DNA from: Brotaphodocola faecis
Lineage (GTDB): Bacteria > Bacillota > Clostridia > Lachnospirales > Lachnospiraceae
Length of the DNA stretch: 64,000 nucleotides
Direction: 5' to 3'
NCBI RefSeq assembly: GCF_040096075.1
Contig: NZ_JBBMFJ010000008.1
Span: 44,895 to 108,894, forward strand
Part shown: positions 45,353-54,000 of the stretch, one piece after another
Layout: each line of letters begins with the position of its first letter
How positions within the stretch are numbered: the stretch's first letter is position 1
Notes under the pieces: model-generated
Seen by the model: the letters and a program-made list of their open reading frames with translations, nothing else
Database searches by the model: none
What the model was told of the DNA's origin: nothing
Translations under genes and position numbers: made by a program

Positions 45353-46786
45353 TTATTTATGTGCAATACTCTTGCGCACCTCTGCCAGGGATATTCCCTG
45401 CTCCCTTGCGATCCGCGCCAGATCCTCATATTCATATTTCTCCCGGGTCACACCGTAACCGGAGGAAATCTTTTTCTGCACCTCTCCGTACGGAGTCTGC
45501 ACCGTCACAAAGCTGCGCTTTAAGGTATAACGGCTGCAGCTGTGCTCCCGCACGCCGATGGTGGTGGTGTTCTGAAAAATCACGCGCACCAGTTTTTCTT
45601 TTTGGTCTTCATGGCAAAGTACGCTTAACAGCGTACCCGGTCTGGATTTCTTCATGCCCACCGGCACCGTGTAAACCTCCAGCGCGCCGGCTGCCAGAAT
45701 TGTCTCCATGGCAAAACCAAGCTCCTCTGCCGTCATATCATCCACATTGCACTCTAACTGCAGCACGCTGTCTCCGGCATCTTCCGTCTCGCCCAGCATC
45801 GCGCGAATGCAGTTTGCCTGTTCAAAATCCTTCTTGCCCATGCCGTAACCAATCGCTTCCGTGCGCATTACCGGCATATCACCAAAACGGGTGGCAAAAT
45901 GCTTTAACAGTGCCGCGCCGGTCGGGGTGCAAAGCTCGCCTTTTACTGCTCCGCCGTACATCGGCACACCATTTAAAATGTAAGCAGTGGCCGGAGCCGG
46001 AACCGGAAGAATACCGTGGGCGCAATGCACATGACCGCTTCCCACATGAACCGGAGATACAATGACCTGATCCGGCGCAATGTGGTGCATCAGCAGGCAG
46101 ACCGCTGTGATGTCCGCAATGGCATCCATGGTTCCCACCTCATGGAAGTGAATCTCCGTAACCGGAACACCGTGAGCATGGCTCTCTGCCTCTGCGATCA
46201 GGCCGTAAACTGCCATCACATCCTGTTTTACCTGCTCCGGAAGATTCAGATGATCACAGACGATGTGCTCAATGTCGTGGAGGCTGCTGTGGTGATGATG
46301 GTGGTGACCGTCGTGGGAATGCTCGTGAGTGTGTTCATGGTGATGGGTGTCATCGGAACCGGTCACAACCTGATGGTCATGGTGATGTTCATGTGCCTCA
46401 CAGCTATGGTCGTGGTCATGATGATGGTCGTGCTCCTCATGCACAGGGCAGGCACTTTCGTGGCTGTGGACATGAGCATGGGAGTGATCGAGGTGGTTCT
46501 GATCCTGGTGGTTCTCATCGGTCTCTTTACAATCTTCAAATGTCGCATGATCGTAATGATGGTGGAACATCTCCTCGGACTCTTCCTCCCCATGCACCTT
46601 CACGGTCATATGGGTTCCGCCAATGCCACACTTGCTCATAGCTTCTTTGCTGAATTCCACGCCTGGAATCCCAAGTCCGTTCAATTCTGCCACAACCGCA
46701 TCCGGGTCCGGCATCAATTCCAGTAAAGCCGCGGTCAGCATATCGCCCGCAGCGCCCATTCCACATTCCAGATATAATGTCTTCAT
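45353..46786 (-). CDS. larC: LarC, nickel insertion enzyme for nickel-pincer cofactor
   Basis: A 477-residue LarC, which inserts nickel into the sulfur-loaded pyridinium cofactor in a CTP-dependent reaction. It starts with LYLECGMGAAGDMLTAALLE, then has a histidine-rich stretch (residues 75-170), then TEIHFHEVGTMDAIADITA, PVPAPATAYIL and 'GELCTPTGAALLKHFA', and in the C-terminal half LQLECNVDDMTAEELG. In some lactobacilli larC is split into two frames joined by frameshifting; here it is one uninterrupted gene. The His-rich stretch probably stores or captures nickel. ATGA overlap couples it to larB. Confidence 0.95.
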   Translation of the reverse strand: MKTLYLECGMGAAGDMLTAALLELMPDPDAVVAELNGLGIPGVEFSKEAMSKCGIGGTHMTVKVHGEEESEEMFHHHYDHATFEDCKETDENHQDQNHLDHSHAHVHSHESACPVHEEHDHHHDHDHSCEAHEHHHDHQVVTGSDDTHHHEHTHEHSHDGHHHHHHSSLHDIEHIVCDHLNLPEQVKQDVMAVYGLIAEAESHAHGVPVTEIHFHEVGTMDAIADITAVCLLMHHIAPDQVIVSPVHVGSGHVHCAHGILPVPAPATAYILNGVPMYGGAVKGELCTPTGAALLKHFATRFGDMPVMRTEAIGYGMGKKDFEQANCIRAMLGETEDAGDSVLQLECNVDDMTAEELGFAMETILAAGALEVYTVPVGMKKSRPGTLLSVLCHEDQKEKLVRVIFQNTTTIGVREHSCSRYTLKRSFVTVQTPYGEVQKKISSGYGVTREKYEYEDLARIAREQGISLAEVRKSIAHK

Positions 46787-47547
46787 GATTTTTTTCCCTC
46801 CGTTATATGATTGATCATGCTTGCCAGATATCCGGCTCCAAATCCGTTATCAATATTCACTACCGAAACTCCGCTGGCGCAGGAGTTCAGCATGGACAAC
46901 AGTGCGGACACGCCGCCAAAAGATGCGCCGTATCCGATGCTCGTCGGCACCGCAATGACCGGGCAGTCTGCCAGGCCGCCGATGACGCTGGCCAGCGCAC
47001 CTTCCATTCCCGCGATGGCAATGATGACCGACGCACTCATAATCTCGTCCATATGCGCCAGCAGCCGGTGAAGCCCCGCCACGCCTACATCATATAGACG
47101 CACCACCTCATTGCCATGAGCTTCGGCCGTCAGAGCTGCTTCCTCCGCCACCGGAATGTCAGATGTTCCCGCAGTTGCCACCACGATTTTTCCCAGTCCG
47201 TCCGCTGCAGGGAACTGGCCGATGGTGCCAATCTTCGCGTCTTTCCGATAGTCCATCTGCGGATATGTCTTCTGAATTTTTTCCGCCTTTTCTTCCGATA
47301 AACGGGTGATCAGAATCGTCTTTACCTCATGCTCCAGCATAGCTCCAATGATTCCCACCATCTGCTCCGGTGTCTTTCCGGCACCGTAAATCACCTCTGC
47401 CGCGCCCTGACGGATACCGCGGTGCAGGTCTACCTTCGCGTAACCGATATCCTCAAAAGGTTCTTTTTTAATGGCAAGCAGCGCGTCATCTACGGAGAGT
47501 TCGCCGTTTTTTACTGCTTCTAAAGTTTTTCTGATCTCGCTGTTCAT
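46783..47547 (-). CDS. larB: LarB, NaAD carboxylase/hydrolase for nickel-pincer cofactor
   Basis: A 254-residue PurE-like protein that carboxylates the pyridinium ring of nicotinic acid adenine dinucleotide and releases AMP, giving the first cofactor intermediate. The C-terminal two thirds match AIR-carboxylase folds: VVATAGTSDIPVAEEAALTA, YDVGVAGLHRLLAHMD, IAIAGMEGALASVIGGL and VPTSIGYGASFGGVSALLSM. The N-terminal helical part (SVDDALLAIKKEPFEDIGYA, VDLHRGIRQGAAEVIYG) is typical of LarB. It overlaps larE and larC by four bases each. Confidence 0.96.
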   Translation of the reverse strand: MNSEIRKTLEAVKNGELSVDDALLAIKKEPFEDIGYAKVDLHRGIRQGAAEVIYGAGKTPEQMVGIIGAMLEHEVKTILITRLSEEKAEKIQKTYPQMDYRKDAKIGTIGQFPAADGLGKIVVATAGTSDIPVAEEAALTAEAHGNEVVRLYDVGVAGLHRLLAHMDEIMSASVIIAIAGMEGALASVIGGLADCPVIAVPTSIGYGASFGGVSALLSMLNSCASGVSVVNIDNGFGAGYLASMINHITEGKKS

Positions 47548-48293
47548 CCGCGCACCTCCAGATCCAGCAAAACTGCCGGATAGCTCTTCTTTAACTCGTT
47601 CAGAATCTCTTCCCGTTTCTCCATGAGCAGCGGAAGCTGGCTGGAAAGAACCTGCAGTCTTGCAGCACCGTTCGGCATCATGCGGACACGGAAATCACTG
47701 AATCCAAGAGAGAACAGGAAATTCTCTGCTGCCTCCGTCTTCTGAAGCTTCTCTGCGGTGATCTCACATCCGGTCGGAATGCGGGTTGCCAGACATGCGT
47801 AGGACGGCTTATCCCAGGTAAAGAGGCCGCCTTCTTTGGAAAGTCTGCGGATCTCGGATTTTACCAGGCCGCACTCCCGGAGCGGAGACTTTACCTGCAG
47901 CTCCTGCAGCGCCTTCATACCCGGGCGGTCTCCCGCATCATCGGAAGCGTTGGTTCCGTCAAGCAGTACGGTATAGCCATCCTCCGCAGCCGCCTTCATG
48001 ATCATATTGAAAATGACCTTCTTGCAGTAATAGCAGCGGTTGGATGGGTTGGAAACCACAACCGGGTCAGAGAGTACATCTGCCCGCAGCACCCGCACCG
48101 GCGCCTTTAACTGCTCTGCCAGTCGCATGGCATCATCCATCTCAAACTGCGGCTGGAACAGCGCTTTTACATAGTAGGCCTTCACATCCGCACCATATTT
48201 CATAGCCGCGTAAAGCAAATAAGAAGAATCCACGCCGCCGGAAAAAGCCAGCGCTACCTTCTGGTTTTCTTTGAAAAATTCCTGTAAGTTCAT
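47544..48293 (-). CDS. larE: LarE, sulfur transferase for nickel-pincer cofactor
   Basis: A 249-residue PP-loop ATPase that adenylates the cofactor precursor and converts its carboxylates to thiocarboxylates. The PP-loop FSGGVDSS lies at residues 17-24. Cysteines at 87 and 90 (RCYYCKK), 141, 167 and 176 (YACLATRIPTGCEI) are candidates either for a sacrificial sulfur donor or for an iron-sulfur cluster; the sequence alone does not decide which. First gene of the operon, with AGAGAGGAC upstream. Translation starts about 65 nt after a leader terminator. Confidence 0.95.
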   Translation of the reverse strand: MNLQEFFKENQKVALAFSGGVDSSYLLYAAMKYGADVKAYYVKALFQPQFEMDDAMRLAEQLKAPVRVLRADVLSDPVVVSNPSNRCYYCKKVIFNMIMKAAAEDGYTVLLDGTNASDDAGDRPGMKALQELQVKSPLRECGLVKSEIRRLSKEGGLFTWDKPSYACLATRIPTGCEITAEKLQKTEAAENFLFSLGFSDFRVRMMPNGAARLQVLSSQLPLLMEKREEILNELKKSYPAVLLDLEVRG

Positions 48294-48358
48294 AAGTTAA
48301 GTCCTCTCTTTCTCAAAGGAATTGTCTCCGGTGCGGCAAAACGGCACCGTAAAGACAG

Positions 48359-48397
48359 AAAAAAGGCATGCGGCCCCTCCTGAAAGGGCCGTATGCC
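48359..48397 (-). terminator. Leader terminator upstream of larE
   Basis: GGCATGCGGCCC and GGGCCGTATGCC pair (one G-U in RNA) around a 9-nt loop; on the minus strand six T follow. It is located between the promoter and larE, so it is either the end of a small RNA or an attenuator. Confidence 0.88.
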
Positions 48398-48536
48398 TTC
48401 ATGTGCATACATCATTCTAAATAAAATACTGATACACCACCTGTAACATTCAGGTGTTCATATCATAATCGTTTGCTGCTAATCCATAACCAGAAGCTTC
48501 GTCTTCTGCCCGACAGCTTCGTGCTGTCAAATCTAC
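48359..48536 (-). promoter_or_regulatory. Structured 5' leader of the lar operon (candidate riboswitch/attenuator)
   Basis: About 175 nt between the promoter and the end of the leader terminator contain several strong helices on the minus strand. GACAGC/GCTGTC and CAGAAG/CTTCTG are adjacent hairpins whose loops both begin ACGAAG or ACGAA. ACACCTG pairs with CAGGTG(G)T further on, and the intrinsic terminator follows. Such a leader before a nickel-cofactor operon fits a metal- or cofactor-sensing riboswitch. I could not match it to any class, including NiCo. An independent small RNA is the alternative. Confidence 0.6.
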
Positions 48537-48541
48537 GAAGA

Positions 48542-48570
48542 ATTATAGCATATTCTTTTTTTTATGGCAA
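48542..48570 (-). promoter_or_regulatory. Promoter of the lar operon leader
   Basis: Minus strand TTGCCA (48565-48570; 5/6), 17-nt A-rich spacer, perfect TATAAT (48542-48547). It starts transcription toward larE, just past the end of the DUF3842-like gene. Confidence 0.85.
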
Positions 48571-48577
48571 GCGGCGC

Positions 48578-48985
48578 CTATCCAATCAGCTTTCCAACTT
48601 CCGTCACCACGCCTTCAATCAGCTTCGCCATGCTCAGATCCGTTACCCCCACAATATAGTTATCGCAGTGGTTCACCGGAACCAGAATACGCTTGGCCGG
48701 ACTCTGGCCCACAGCTGCTGCCATAGCTGCCGTGATCTCGCCCAGGAGCGCGTCCGCGATGACAATTCCCATCGGTCCGATGATCACATCGGCCCGGCGG
48801 CTGCAGACAATGACCGGATTCTCTCCCGTTGCCGCCACATCAGCCCCGGCTTTTAGCATGGCTGACGTAGCCAGGCTGTTGGTTCCCACAGCAGTAATGT
48901 ACTGCTCCGGGTAACGTTTCTTCAAAGCGCTGACGATCTGCTTTCCAATGCCGCCGCCCTGCGCGTCAATTACAAGTATATTCAT
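48578..48985 (-). CDS. DUF3842-like protein
   Basis: A 135-residue cytosolic protein beginning MNILVIDAQGGGIGKQIV, a Rossmann-like nucleotide-binding opening, with GTNSLATSAMLKAGADVAAT, 'DVIIGPMGIVIADALLGEIT' and 'VPVNHCDNYIVG'. It matches the Clostridia family DUF3842; function unknown. The start is ATG 48985 with AGAGGA upstream; the longer frame to 49081 overlaps nothing useful and lacks a ribosome site. It stands directly upstream of the lar promoter and may be co-transcribed with the MGMT-like gene. Confidence 0.8.
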   Translation of the reverse strand: MNILVIDAQGGGIGKQIVSALKKRYPEQYITAVGTNSLATSAMLKAGADVAATGENPVIVCSRRADVIIGPMGIVIADALLGEITAAMAAAVGQSPAKRILVPVNHCDNYIVGVTDLSMAKLIEGVVTEVGKLIG

Positions 48986-49084
48986 GATGATGTTGTTCCT
49001 CTTTCCTGTTGTCATTTGAATCCCGCTGGCACTTTGCTTCTGCTCCATGCTTGGCGTCTCCACCCTTCTGCCAGAATTCACTTC

Positions 49085-49390
49085 TCAGCATTTCCACTGA
49101 TATTTTTTCATATCCACGCAGCCGTTTTCTTTAAACTGCACGCCTTCATCTTCCAGAAGCAGCCGCTGCTCCCACCAGCCCGGCGCAATCCGTCCCGCGT
49201 GGTTAACTACCCGGTGGCAGGGATATTCTCCATAAAACTCTGCCCGGCTTAATACCTTTCCCACCAGCCGGGAATTTTTGTCCCGGCCGATGAGCTTCGC
49301 AATCTGCCCGTAGGAGACCACACATCCCTCCGGGATTTCCTCCACCACGGACAGAATCTCGTAAATCAGGTCTTCATCCAGTTTACTCAT
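49085..49390 (-). CDS. MGMT-like DNA repair domain protein, single domain
   Basis: A 101-residue protein consisting only of the DNA-binding/active-site domain of O6-alkylguanine-DNA alkyltransferase. PEGCVVSYGQIAKLIG is the helix-turn-helix, GKVLSRAEF contains the arginine-finger region, and EYPCHRVV holds the acceptor Cys58. Alkyltransferase-like (ATL) proteins usually have Trp at that place and no methyl acceptor; here the Cys is kept although the N-terminal domain is missing. It might repair alkylated guanine or flag it for excision repair. AGAGGA precedes the ATG. It lies 18 nt after the PPK2 gene. Confidence 0.88.
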   Translation of the reverse strand: MSKLDEDLIYEILSVVEEIPEGCVVSYGQIAKLIGRDKNSRLVGKVLSRAEFYGEYPCHRVVNHAGRIAPGWWEQRLLLEDEGVQFKENGCVDMKKYQWKC

Positions 49391-49408
49391 TTACATCCTC
49401 TTACAACT

Positions 49409-50887
49409 TTACTTATGCCCGTCCAGGGCCTTCTCCAGTTCCTCTACCACAATCTTCATCGCCTTGATCCGGGCATACTTTTTATCTACAGATTCCAGGA
49501 TATGCCACGGCGCATAGGTGGTGCTGGTTTTGGCGATCATCTCGTTCACGGCCTGCTCGTACTGATCCCACTTGTCGCGGTTCCGCCAGTCTTCCTCGGT
49601 GATCTTCCACTGTTTCTCCGGAGTGTTCTGGCGCTCGGTGAAACGCTCCAGCTGTGTATCCTTATCGATCTGTACCCAGAATTTGATGATCACAGAGCCC
49701 CAGTCGTGAAGCTCCTTCTCAAATTCATTGATCTCATGGTATGCGCGCTTCCAGTCATTCTCGCTGCAGAAGCCCTCCAGCCGCTCTACCATCACGCGTC
49801 CATACCAGGTCCGGTCGAAAATGGCGATATGGCCGGTTTTCGGAAGTCTTGTCCAGAAACGCCACAGATAATGCCGGGCTTTCTCATGGGGCTCCGGGCT
49901 TGCAATCGGGTGCACCTCATATCCACGCGGGTCAAGGGCGCTGGTGATGCGCTTGATGTTTCCGCCCTTGCCAGCCGCGTCCCAGCCCTCATAGGCAATG
50001 ATTACCGGAACCTTCTTGCGGTACAGGCGGTTGTGCAGCTCGCCCAGTCTCTGACGCAGCTGCTTTAATTCCTTTTTGTAATCTTCATCGGAAATGGTCT
50101 TATCCAGCGGAATTTCCGAAAGCTGCGGCATCCGCTCCAGCGGGAACACATTCTGCAGAAGCGGCACGGCCATCTGGCTGTTGCTGAGGGCAATGTCGAT
50201 TCCCTGAGTCAGAATCTCCATAATCTGAAGCTCTGTCCACTTTCTGGACTTTGCGTCGATGATGTACCACGGTGCCGATGGCTGGTTTGTCTGCTTTAAG
50301 TAATCCGAAAATACCTCCTGGCATTTGTCATAGTGGTCGTGCTGCCACACATCATAGCTGCCAACCCGCCATGCCGTATCCTTCTCCCCAGCCAGGTGGC
50401 TGATCCGCTTCTCCTGTTCCTTTTTGGAAATGTTCAGAAACAGCTTTACTACCAGATATCCGTTGTCCGTAAGCTGACGCTCAAACCGCTGTACGCTCTC
50501 GATCCGCTGTGCATACACTTTCTCTGAAAGTTCCCCCTGCAGATACCCGCCTGTCAGTTCACTCATCCAGCCAGAATCCAGAAATACAAACTTTCCTGCT
50601 TCCGGAATTTTCGCGAAATGGCGGTACAGAAACGGCTTTCTTGCATCCTCCTCCGTCTTCTTCTCCATGTCAAAGACCTTGAAGAAACGCGGATCAATGT
50701 TCTGGATGATACGGCCAATGCTGGAACCCTTACCGGAGGTTCCCCAGCCCTCCACCAGTACCAGCACCGGAACTTTTTTCTCCTTCATCTGGAGCTGCTG
50801 CACCGCCAATTTCTCCCTGGCCGCCTCGAGTCTGCTCTTCAGTTCCTCTTCTTCCGGCATCTCGGCCGGGATCCATTCTTTCAGCAT
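49409..50887 (-). CDS. Tandem PPK2-domain polyphosphate:nucleotide phosphotransferase
   Basis: A 492-residue protein with two PPK2 domains, the class II (polyphosphate:AMP phosphotransferase) layout, transferring phosphate between polyphosphate and AMP/ADP. The C-terminal domain is complete: Walker A EGWDAAGKGGNIKR (about 300-313) and DRTWYGRVMVER (about 358-369). The N-terminal domain has GWGTSGKGSSIGRI but LDSGWMSEL where the active motif would be DRSWYGR, so it is probably structural, as in known class II enzymes. AGGAGG precedes the ATG. It may share a transcript with the MGMT-like gene downstream. Confidence 0.92.
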   Translation of the reverse strand: MLKEWIPAEMPEEEELKSRLEAAREKLAVQQLQMKEKKVPVLVLVEGWGTSGKGSSIGRIIQNIDPRFFKVFDMEKKTEEDARKPFLYRHFAKIPEAGKFVFLDSGWMSELTGGYLQGELSEKVYAQRIESVQRFERQLTDNGYLVVKLFLNISKKEQEKRISHLAGEKDTAWRVGSYDVWQHDHYDKCQEVFSDYLKQTNQPSAPWYIIDAKSRKWTELQIMEILTQGIDIALSNSQMAVPLLQNVFPLERMPQLSEIPLDKTISDEDYKKELKQLRQRLGELHNRLYRKKVPVIIAYEGWDAAGKGGNIKRITSALDPRGYEVHPIASPEPHEKARHYLWRFWTRLPKTGHIAIFDRTWYGRVMVERLEGFCSENDWKRAYHEINEFEKELHDWGSVIIKFWVQIDKDTQLERFTERQNTPEKQWKITEEDWRNRDKWDQYEQAVNEMIAKTSTTYAPWHILESVDKKYARIKAMKIVVEELEKALDGHK

Positions 50888-50997
50888 AAAAAGCCTCCTT
50901 TATCTGGCAATTCTTTTTCTCTATTATAAAAAGAAAAAGAACGAAACATCAAGTATATTGGCATACATTTTCTCAAAAAAACGCAAGCCCACTGCCG

Positions 50998-51033
50998 AAA
51001 AAAAGCCTCTGATCCCGTTCTCGGTCAAAGGCT
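50998..51033 (-). terminator. Terminator of the SipW/TasA-like operon
   Basis: AGCCTCTGAT and GTCAAAGGCT form a nearly perfect stem with a loop of about 10 nt. On the minus strand at least seven T follow. It lies about 30 nt after the stop of the 1985-residue gene and may also act on the other strand. Confidence 0.85.
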
Positions 51034-51065
51034 TTTTTCTCATAAAAATTTAAAATTTTACATGT

Positions 51066-54000
51066 TTACTCTTTCACAATAATCCAGTACGGAACTTCCA
51101 TTTGTACTGTTTCTCCATCATATACCGTAAATACCAGACGATACAATCCGGGAGAAGCCGCCTGGCTCAGTCGTAACCGGCCATCCTGCGTCTTCTGTGA
51201 ATTGTAAGTTCCAATACCGGCATTAAAATCAAATACTCCAGAAACAGACGCAAGCAAATCTGTTACCGATGTTGTCGTCGTTCCCTGATAAACCTGAACA
51301 GTGAGCCGATTCTGGTCTGCGAGATTCTTAAGCTGCATAGTCAGATTTTGTCCCTGCCGCCATTCAGCCACAGTCGCAACTCTGGTGCCGCTGACGGAAA
51401 TTGCAGGATGCTCCACTGCTTCCGTAGTGAAAAACAGCGTGTTTTCTGCCCCTGCTTTTATTCCTCTTTTAGGAGATTCGGACTGTCCGGAAATGTACAT
51501 CTGACCACTCATCTGATAAGTTACCGGTTGATCAGAGAACATATCCGACACCAAAGTCAGTGTTTTTTCTCCAGTCTGAACCGTGCTTTCCAGTGGAATG
51601 ATATATTCGCCATCCAGGTTCTGGTCATATCTTACCTCTCCCACCTGAATATAAGCATCTGACGGTAAAACAGGCTGGCTGCCATTCTGTGCTTGCGAAA
51701 GCACCAGAGACAATGCCTGATTCTCAATGCTGCTGTCATTCCCCGCTGCTTTTGTTACAGTATAACTTACAGCCTGCTGAAGCCCATTTGCGTTTCCCAC
51801 TGTATAGGAATATCCGGTAGCTCCTGTTAATTCAACCTCTACCTCCGCCAGTGTTTTATCTCCTGAGGTTTCTGTCCCTGTAAAGTCCAGTTTATAGGTT
51901 CCTTTTGGAATATTTGCCTCTTCGAAATTTACAACAAACATACAGGATCTGGTCTGACTTTCGGTTGTGTTCTTATCATAAGAATAAGACTCTGTGCCGC
52001 CCATCCGCCGGAATGCATCCAGTTTTACCTCTTTTTCATCCTGACCGGCCTGATAATGCCAGTATCCTGTTACTTTACTGGAAGTTTCTGTTTTTTCCAG
52101 ATCCATCATCGTGATGGAGGTTCCTTTCGGAAATACTGACGATGCTCCTTCCGCTGTTTTCCATAAAAGCTTTTGCTCCGAATAGCTTCCCGGAACAAAC
52201 TGATTTAAAACGAACACGGACGTAAATGCGGAATTCTGGCTAATCTGGCAACTGGAAGCCGTTCCCGGCACCTTATAATGTTCGCCTACGGCCACGCCAG
52301 AACCGGTTACCGTTACCTCAGCCACCCTTCGCACAAGGTTCACCCGATACGTAATGTCCAGATTCTCATTTCCAAGTGTAATGATCGCATAGCGTTCCGT
52401 TGTAGTATCTGTCAAAGCCTTGGAAAATTCCACTGTGGTCTGAAAACCGACCGGAGTATTCTCTGGTATTGTCCAGGACTGCCTCTGGGCCGTTCCGTCT
52501 GTTGTTCCCGTTGTCAGCACGGTACTTTCCCCTATTGTGCTTCCGGTTCCCTCTTCCGGATGTGTTTTCATGGCAAAGCTTACACGGAACTGCTGATTTG
52601 CGTCCGCTCCAGTCTTCCCCGCCGGATTTTCCGAAGCAGAAAGCAGCTGTGTTCCATCTGATGCCTTAACACTTTTGATCCAGACAACCTGATCCTTCGC
52701 AAATGCATGTGCAAACAACGTATCTGCTGATGCCTGGTTTTCTGCTGCTCCGGTATTCAGTTCAATGTCTGTAGCACCGCTTAATTCTTCACTGTATAAC
52801 AGACAAATCTTATTGCTCGTCCGCAGCGGATAGGTATTGGTTGTGGTTACTCCATCGCGGGTATAGGTATATTTGCCGAAAGAGCGCCACTCTACCTCCA
52901 TTCCGGTGTTTTTACTAAAATCATTTGCCCCATTATCATACTGTAATTTCAACTGAAACGTACGGGATTCCTGCTCGTTAATCTTTGCATCTGTTTTCAT
53001 AGTAATCTTAAGCATGGTAACCGTACTAAGATCCGTTGTCGGCTCGATTGCTGTCCAGACCACGTTTTTGTCATTTACATTCCCCGATGTCAGCCCCTCC
53101 GCTTTCGTACCGTAAATCTGAAATGGACTGTTCTCTGTATTACTTCCGCTCTCTGCAACACTTATAAGCTTCAGATTAAACTCTTTTTTGAAAACCAGCG
53201 TATCTTCATCTACACCAAAACATGTCTTCGGAATCGGAATATAGTAAGCAAAATTATTTGCCACGCCGCCATCTTTACTGGACACTGTAACATGATAATT
53301 TATCACTCTTTCCGGTTTATCTAACGCAATTTCCGCTTCATAGTCCTTATCATCCAGAGAAAGCTTACTCTCAACATCCAGTTTGGCTTCCAGACGCATA
53401 ACATTCAATGTCGTTGTGTTAGATTCATACGCATTGTATAAATTGAAGCCCCGCTTAGATACCGCACCAGTTTCGCTCTTAAAATACTCTGCCAGTTTTT
53501 GAATCTGCACTGCCTTTGTTTTTCCAGCCAACTCACCAGCACCATTTGCAGTCGAATTCTTTGTCCCGGCCGCGCCCCAGCTGATCAGCTGCCCGCTGGA
53601 CTCAATCACCAGTTTATTTTGAAAATTCCAGGATATCGGATTTTTTATAGTACTGCTGGTAGTGAGTTTTACAGAAACCGTATAAGATCCAGATAACTTA
53701 TCATTCGAATAAACATTCATCCCATTTGCCTGAATTCTCCACCAACAGGCCGTTATTCCATCGATTGTACATTCCGTACCCACAAGCTTATCCACTGATT
53801 TTGCCGATATCGTCCTGCTCTGAAGTTTATCACTTAAAGCAATCGTCACATCTTCTTTATCCCTGATAGATACACCTTCCGGTAAACAAAGATAAAAAAT
53901 TCCATCCCGAAACACATGATAACCATTTACAAAATTTACAATGCGCTTCGCATCTGAGAGTTTTGCTCCATAATATTCCTCACTGGAAATCACCTCTCCA

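Noticed and set aside
46016..46726. Long plus-strand open frame rich in Met and Val opposite larC
   Set aside because: It is the mirror of the His-codon-rich stretch of larC (CAT/CAC read as ATG/GTG); no ribosome site and larC is certain.
48400..48536. NiCo-class riboswitch in the lar leader
   Set aside because: The nickel context is tempting and GGGCAG is present, but I could not match the four-way junction or conserved positions, and known NiCo switches control exporters. Left as an unassigned leader.
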